A program made the position numbers and the translations under genes. 64,000 nucleotides of DNA, taken from positions 1,372,501 to 1,436,500 of the forward strand of contig NC_010995.1 of NCBI RefSeq assembly GCF_000019225.1. Reading direction: 5' to 3'. Source of the stretch: Cellvibrio japonicus Ueda107 (lineage in GTDB: Bacteria > Pseudomonadota > Gammaproteobacteria > Pseudomonadales > Cellvibrionaceae). This document shows, piece by piece, positions 60,552 through 64,000 of this stretch (positions within the stretch are counted from its first letter, which is position 1; each line of letters begins with the position of its first letter). The notes beneath the pieces are model-generated. The model searched no databases. It was not told the origin of the DNA and was given only the letters and a program-made list of their open reading frames with translations.

Positions 60552-61121
60552 CTACTGAACATCTCGCACAAACCGTGCAAACGCCGGGGTTGTTGTCACC
60601 CCTTCATCCCAACTTCCATCATGGGGATTGGCGTAAACCGCACCATCAATAAAATCCACCACCCAAACCCCAAACAGCCCGTTTATCCCGTACAGGGATG
60701 GCATGGGTGAGGATGACAGGAACGGCATGTATTCATCCACGGGAACCAGCGGGAATATGGCCGTATTAAGTGCGGGGTTATAGCATTGGCGTTCGACCAG
60801 AGAGGCCAGTTCGTTTTTATTGGGCAACCGCCAATCGCTGTACCCGGCAAAGTCATGGGCTTCTGCGGCTTGCAGGGCTTCTTGCCAGATATAGCCTTCC
60901 AGCGTTCCGGTGCAAGTTCCGTTATCCCATATTTGCCCAGCCGCACAACGCATCCACATTAGCCCGGTTCTTTTGTGGGTCACTGTGCCGTCATCATGCA
61001 CAATAAAATCATCGCCGGGCGCGGTGGGCGCTATGGCGTTGCTGCACTCTGCGGCGGCGTTTTGGGTTACGGCCAGCAGCAGGCACAGGAAAAACAGTGA
61101 GAATTTTTTATAAAAAATCAT
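60552..61121 (-). CDS. exported Lcl-domain (DUF1566) protein
   Basis: The 189-residue protein has a signal peptide cleaved after AAA (about residue 24) and one Lcl C-terminal/DUF1566 domain (THKRTGLMWMRCAAGQ, ALQAAEAHDFAGYSDWRLPNKNELASLVERQC, FPLVPVDEYMPFLSSSP, FARFVRDV). Lcl domains occur in secreted adhesins such as the Legionella collagen-like protein and may bind glycans. A second, larger member follows upstream on the same strand. Role unknown. Confidence 0.85.
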   Translation of the reverse strand: MIFYKKFSLFFLCLLLAVTQNAAAECSNAIAPTAPGDDFIVHDDGTVTHKRTGLMWMRCAAGQIWDNGTCTGTLEGYIWQEALQAAEAHDFAGYSDWRLPNKNELASLVERQCYNPALNTAIFPLVPVDEYMPFLSSSPMPSLYGINGLFGVWVVDFIDGAVYANPHDGSWDEGVTTTPAFARFVRDVQ

Positions 61122-61180
61122 GGCAACACCTCATTCCTAAAATGAAATCTGAAAATTTTTTTTGATTGAAAATAATTGTG

Positions 61181-62179
61181 CTATTCCGTTGCATTGCGAA
61201 CGAGATAGATGCCACCGCTTGACTCTTGGTATTCCGGTTCGTTATTGACGCAATGTCCCCCGCTTTTTGGAAATCGCTCTATACCGCCATTGTAGAAACT
61301 GACCGCATAGGCAATGTTGATCCCGGTCGTATCGTTTTCGCATTCGGTTGTGTGCGGATTCCAGATCGTTAAAAACGTGGTAGGGCCAAGTGCGGGAGTT
61401 GATGTCCAGACCCGTGGTGTGCTGCCATCCTCCATTGGAAAATAATCCGTATCTATCGCGGGTGATGTGCGGCCATTGTGGGCAATCGACAATAGCTCTT
61501 CGACCGTTGGAAGCCGCCAGTCATTGGCCCCGCACAAGCCCGCCGCGTTCACGGCCAAGGTATAGGCATGGGTGTCACAGGCGGAACCAGCGCACCAGCC
61601 TGTATCCTGAATGCCTGCGTCCCCGCCATTGGTGGAATTGTCCGGATTGAACCAGGAATAGGTATGGGATTGATCGCGCAAGCCGCCGTCATGGGTTTTT
61701 ACCTCCCATATCAGCCCTGTGTGATTGTCACGGACACAATGCCATTCGGTCGCATCTGCGCTCAATGGCTGGCCGTCTGCATCCAGCTTTGTGAAATCAA
61801 AGCCAGCAACCCCGCCGCCTGTTTTGGTGAGGGTGGCTGCATCGCGGCCATGCTCACCATCCTGTCCGGGGAAGCTTGCCACCGGGCAAGGGATATATGT
61901 GTTGTCGCCGCCACCCTCTATGGCTACGCACCCGGTGATGCCTGTGTCATTCAGCGGGTGTGTGGCGGTTACGGGCTGGATAGATGATGAACTGCTGCTG
62001 GAACTGGATGGCTCACTGGATGCAGAGCTGGAGCTTTCCTCTACAGAAGAAACGCTGGATGAAACGGCGACAGAACTGGCCGCGCTGGATGATGGCTGGC
62101 TATTACCGCCGCCTCCACTTCCACCACACGCGACCAGACCAAAAACAAAAAGCAATAAAACGGAACGGGAAATCATCAT
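61181..62179 (-). CDS. Lcl-domain (DUF1566) lipoprotein with polyserine linker
   Basis: The 332-residue protein has a lipoprotein signal (LVAC, Cys18), a Gly then Ser-rich linker (about 19-70), and an Lcl/DUF1566 domain (RDNHTGLIWEVKTHDGG, AAGLCGANDWRLPTVEELLSIAHNG, DTDYFPMEDGS, VWTSTPALG). AGGAG precedes two adjacent ATGs. The serine linker matches the style of the chromosomal CBM6 protein. It probably sits on the outer membrane as a binding or adhesion protein and may be co-transcribed with the smaller Lcl gene downstream. Confidence 0.85.
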   Translation of the reverse strand: MMISRSVLLLFVFGLVACGGSGGGGNSQPSSSAASSVAVSSSVSSVEESSSSASSEPSSSSSSSSSIQPVTATHPLNDTGITGCVAIEGGGDNTYIPCPVASFPGQDGEHGRDAATLTKTGGGVAGFDFTKLDADGQPLSADATEWHCVRDNHTGLIWEVKTHDGGLRDQSHTYSWFNPDNSTNGGDAGIQDTGWCAGSACDTHAYTLAVNAAGLCGANDWRLPTVEELLSIAHNGRTSPAIDTDYFPMEDGSTPRVWTSTPALGPTTFLTIWNPHTTECENDTTGINIAYAVSFYNGGIERFPKSGGHCVNNEPEYQESSGGIYLVRNATE

Positions 62180-62235
62180 GGATGCTCCTGAATAAAAAAC
62201 GTGCCTGAAAATATTTTTTAGAATGTGCGGATGTG

Positions 62236-62253
62236 GCCCCGGTTAAACGGGGC
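62236..62253. repeat. short GC-rich hairpin downstream of the 127-residue gene
   Basis: GCCCCG and CGGGGC form a 6-bp stem with a six-base loop between two minus-strand genes. There is no T tract. The remaining ~220 bp of this gap shows no gene. Confidence 0.3.
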
Positions 62254-62403
62254 AATTGGCTATGTCGGGCATGTGGATTCCTCCTTATTTATTCAGGCTG
62301 CCGATTGAGCAGGAAGCGTCATATCGAAAACGGTACTGTTGCGAGATAAAACTCGTTACCGCTGTTCGTCAGTTTTTGATGCAGTGAAGTTTTAAAAAAA
62401 TTT

Positions 62404-62787
62404 TTAGGTTCCCCGGTGACACCCCAAATGGCCACCACTGTTTCTGGCACAAGTGCAGCCGACCATCGGCTGCTCACTCGATGCAGTGAAACGCCAGTTT
62501 GTCGGGGTGGTTGAGGCGGGATCAATTTCACTTTTCTTGCGCGGGACAATGGTAAGTTTTCGCCCCTCCGCATCTGTCAGTTCAGTGAGTTCTTCGTCCT
62601 CGGCCATTTCAAAATGCTTGTGAATAAGACACATGCCGAAGCGATCCAAGGCATTGTGCTTGATGAGCACATCGCGAATCTCTTTGAAGCAGGCAGCATC
62701 CTTTTCGGTAAAGACGTCCAATTCCTCACTCCCCATATAGGGAATATCTCCCCATTGCATGGGCTGGATTTGTATTGCGGCGGACAT
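62404..62787 (-). CDS. hypothetical protein, 127 residues
   Basis: The protein begins MSAAIQIQPMQWGDIPYMG after a good AAGGAG site and is acidic in the middle (FEMAEDEELTELTDAEGR). It ends with a Cys/His-rich tail (CTCARNSGGHLGCHRGT) that could bind a metal. I recognise no family. It lies between the Lcl lipoprotein and the resolvase promoter region, divergent from the resolvase. Confidence 0.65.
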   Translation of the reverse strand: MSAAIQIQPMQWGDIPYMGSEELDVFTEKDAACFKEIRDVLIKHNALDRFGMCLIHKHFEMAEDEELTELTDAEGRKLTIVPRKKSEIDPASTTPTNWRFTASSEQPMVGCTCARNSGGHLGCHRGT

Positions 62788-62932
62788 AAGTAAAGCTCCT
62801 TCAATAGATTGTGAAGGCCGCTTTTGCTCCCTGATAAGCGTGCGTGTACCTCGGCACTTTTTCAGGAAAAATGCGGCGCGTGTGGATCACGGAATGTCGA
62901 GAATAGGTTCACAGAAATCGCAAGATGATTTC

Positions 62933-63044
62933 AAAAGGGAACCTTTTTGGAACAAGGTTTTTTGCGGAAGGGCGGCCCAGCTTTTCTACCGCTTTCGTGT
63001 TGCAATGAGAGATGATTTGACTATAATCCAAAAAGGTTCCTTTT
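62933..63044. promoter_or_regulatory. resolvase promoter with long inverted repeats (candidate res/operator)
   Basis: AAAAGGGAACCTTTTTGG (62933-62950) and CCAAAAAGGTTCCTTTT (63028-63044) are inverted copies differing by one base. The second directly follows the resolvase -10 TATAAT (63022-63027), which has TTGCAA (63000-63005) 16 bp upstream as -35. The layout suits resolvase autoregulation and a recombination site. Confidence 0.6.
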
Positions 63045-63112
63045 CGGAACGCCCGCCTCCTGCACGTCTTTTCCGCCTCTATTCCCCCGACCATTAAAGA
63101 GCAGTCTTTGCG

Positions 63113-63703
63113 ATGAAGATTGGTTATGCCCGCGTCTCCACAGACGACCAGAATCTGGATTTACAAGCCGACCTGCTGCGCAAGGACGGTTGCGACAAGG
63201 TATTCATGGAGAAAATGACCGGTAAAGCCGGATCGCGCCCGGAGCTGACCCGGCTGCTGGGGCAGCTTCGGGCGGGTGACGTGCTGGTGGTGTGGAAGCT
63301 GGATCGGCTGGGGCGGTCGCTGAAACATTTGATCGACATCCTGCAAGAGCTGAAAGCCCGGCAGATCGGGTTTCGGTGCATCACTGACGGCATCGACACG
63401 GAAACCGCGTCGGGAAAGCTGCTATTCCACATTATTGGGGCGATTGCAGAGTTTGAGGGGGTGTTGATTTCTGAACGCACCAAGGCCGGATTGCAAGCCG
63501 CCCGGAACCGGGGCAAGCGGATTGGCCGCCCGCCCGCGATTGATGCAGTTCAGATTGATATAGCACGGCAACTATGCGCATCAGGAAAACAGAGTCGCGC
63601 CGACATTGCGGCACAGTTAAATATTGGAAAAACGACTCTGTGGCGGGTAATGAAAAAGCATCCGGATGAAATCATTAAAAATAAAAATATGTTTGTTACC
63701 TAA
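63113..63703 (+). CDS. serine resolvase/invertase
   Basis: The 196-residue protein has the catalytic domain of small serine recombinases: YARVSTDDQNLDLQ with nucleophile Ser9, VVWKLDRLGRSLKHL, and GAIAEFEGVLISERTKAGLQAARNRGKRIGRPP. A C-terminal helix-turn-helix follows (RADIAAQLNIGKTTLWRVMKKH). Size and layout fit Tn3-type resolvases or DNA invertases. It may resolve multimers or invert DNA at the inverted repeats upstream. It is not the large serine integrase type, so it is unlikely to have inserted the island. Confidence 0.94.
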   Translation: MKIGYARVSTDDQNLDLQADLLRKDGCDKVFMEKMTGKAGSRPELTRLLGQLRAGDVLVVWKLDRLGRSLKHLIDILQELKARQIGFRCITDGIDTETASGKLLFHIIGAIAEFEGVLISERTKAGLQAARNRGKRIGRPPAIDAVQIDIARQLCASGKQSRADIAAQLNIGKTTLWRVMKKHPDEIIKNKNMFVT

Positions 63704-63725
63704 TTAAGAGAGCACATAATAATCT

Positions 63726-63755
63726 AGACCATAAAGCTATTTGTTTTTATGGTCT
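63726..63755. terminator. hairpin shared by resolvase and small membrane gene
   Basis: AGACCATAAA and TTTATGGTCT form a 10-bp stem between the convergent genes, followed by four T residues on the plus strand. The stop codon of the minus-strand gene lies in the loop. Confidence 0.6.
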
Positions 63756-63982
63756 TTTAGCTTTTCAATCCGCTTTCCGATTTTATCTACGGTTTTTTGT
63801 AATATTGTAGCCTGCAGTTCGTTTGACCAAAAAACTGCTATAAGAATCCAATAGCCCGCTATCGAGGCAATGAGGGCATAAATACCCTCATTGAGAGAGA
63901 AATTTTTTTGATAGTGAAAATAATAAACAAAAGCAAGATACAGCCACAAAACAATAGTCACCAAAAATGAGCATATAATCAT
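63737..63982 (-). CDS. small two-helix membrane protein
   Basis: The 81-residue protein has two membrane helices (about 2-22 and 34-52) and a basic coiled-coil-like C terminus (LQKTVDKIGKRIEKLKDHKNK). The ribosome site is weak (AAGG 14 bases upstream), so the true start may differ or lie outside the window. No family is recognised. AT-rich composition matches the island cargo. Confidence 0.55.
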   Translation of the reverse strand: MIICSFLVTIVLWLYLAFVYYFHYQKNFSLNEGIYALIASIAGYWILIAVFWSNELQATILQKTVDKIGKRIEKLKDHKNK

Positions 63983-64000
63983 AAGCTTAATGCCTTTTTT

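Larger units (their letters stand above)
44100..64000. mobile_element. mobilizable genomic island (right end not seen)
   Basis: From about 44.1 kb to the window end the gene content changes to mobilization genes, antirestriction, toxin-antitoxin pairs, defence-like genes, a polymorphic toxin array and a serine resolvase. Base composition alternates between GC-rich mob/resolvase parts and AT-rich cargo. No conjugation (mating-pair) genes and no integrase are present, so it would depend on a helper for transfer. The resolvase could act within the element. Exact borders are unknown. Confidence 0.7.

Noticed and set aside
63113..63703. Resolvase as the integrase of the island
   Set aside because: It is a small resolvase/invertase-type enzyme; these act at paired res sites and do not normally insert islands into chromosomes.

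Overview
The window looks like chromosome of a Cellvibrio-like gammaproteobacterium that degrades polysaccharides and swims. I infer this from a secreted GH18 chitinase, a tandem CBM6-like protein with long polyserine linkers, motAB, an azurin, and the overall gene content. No database search was possible, so the taxonomy is inference.

Region 1 (1-20.7 kb) is core chromosome. It holds a J-domain/RDD protein beside an HscC-type Hsp70, motAB, a DUF1993 gene and a YbaL-type cation/proton antiporter. A tight minus-strand operon follows (moxR, DUF58, tgpA-like transglutaminase, ECF sigma factor, vWA protein). Next come a CapA-like lipoprotein, a diguanylate cyclase, tRNA-Pro(CGG), a TatD DNase, the chitinase, and convergent csdE and tcdA.

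Region 2 (20.9-30.5 kb) is a signalling cluster: FixJ-type regulator, chemoreceptor ending in a CheR-tether-like pentapeptide, CheR, a REC-EAL phosphodiesterase and a large hybrid histidine kinase. It converges on a protein that joins two MshEN-like (c-di-GMP-binding) motifs to an exported two-CBM6 module.

Region 3 (30.9-43.9 kb) holds a MocR regulator and a LysE exporter sharing a repeat-rich intergenic region, a YCII-VOC fusion, and a probable Fur-controlled metal-uptake set (DUF4198, EF-hand lipoprotein, TonB receptor). It also holds azurin, a LysR/DsrE/nitronate monooxygenase group with a near-perfect 27-bp palindrome, a DUF488 gene and another GGDEF protein.

Region 4 (about 44.1 kb to the window end) is a mobilizable genomic island. 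It has MobC and relaxase genes, an XRE/ImmA pair, AbiEi/AbiEii, a Fic/XRE pair (mobile mystery proteins A and B), a RelE/XRE pair, a LA2681-like HEPN protein, ArdA and a serine resolvase. Inside it sits the most unusual locus, 55.2-60.3 kb: two exported proteins of unknown function followed by two small secreted polymorphic-toxin-like proteins. The two share a leader but have unrelated C-terminal domains, and each is followed by a different putative immunity gene. A degenerate copy of the 3' end of the upstream gene lies between the two cassettes, showing that the cassette arose by tandem duplication and toxin-tip replacement. Two Lcl-domain (DUF1566) exported proteins follow. No integrase is visible, so the right end of the island is probably outside the window.
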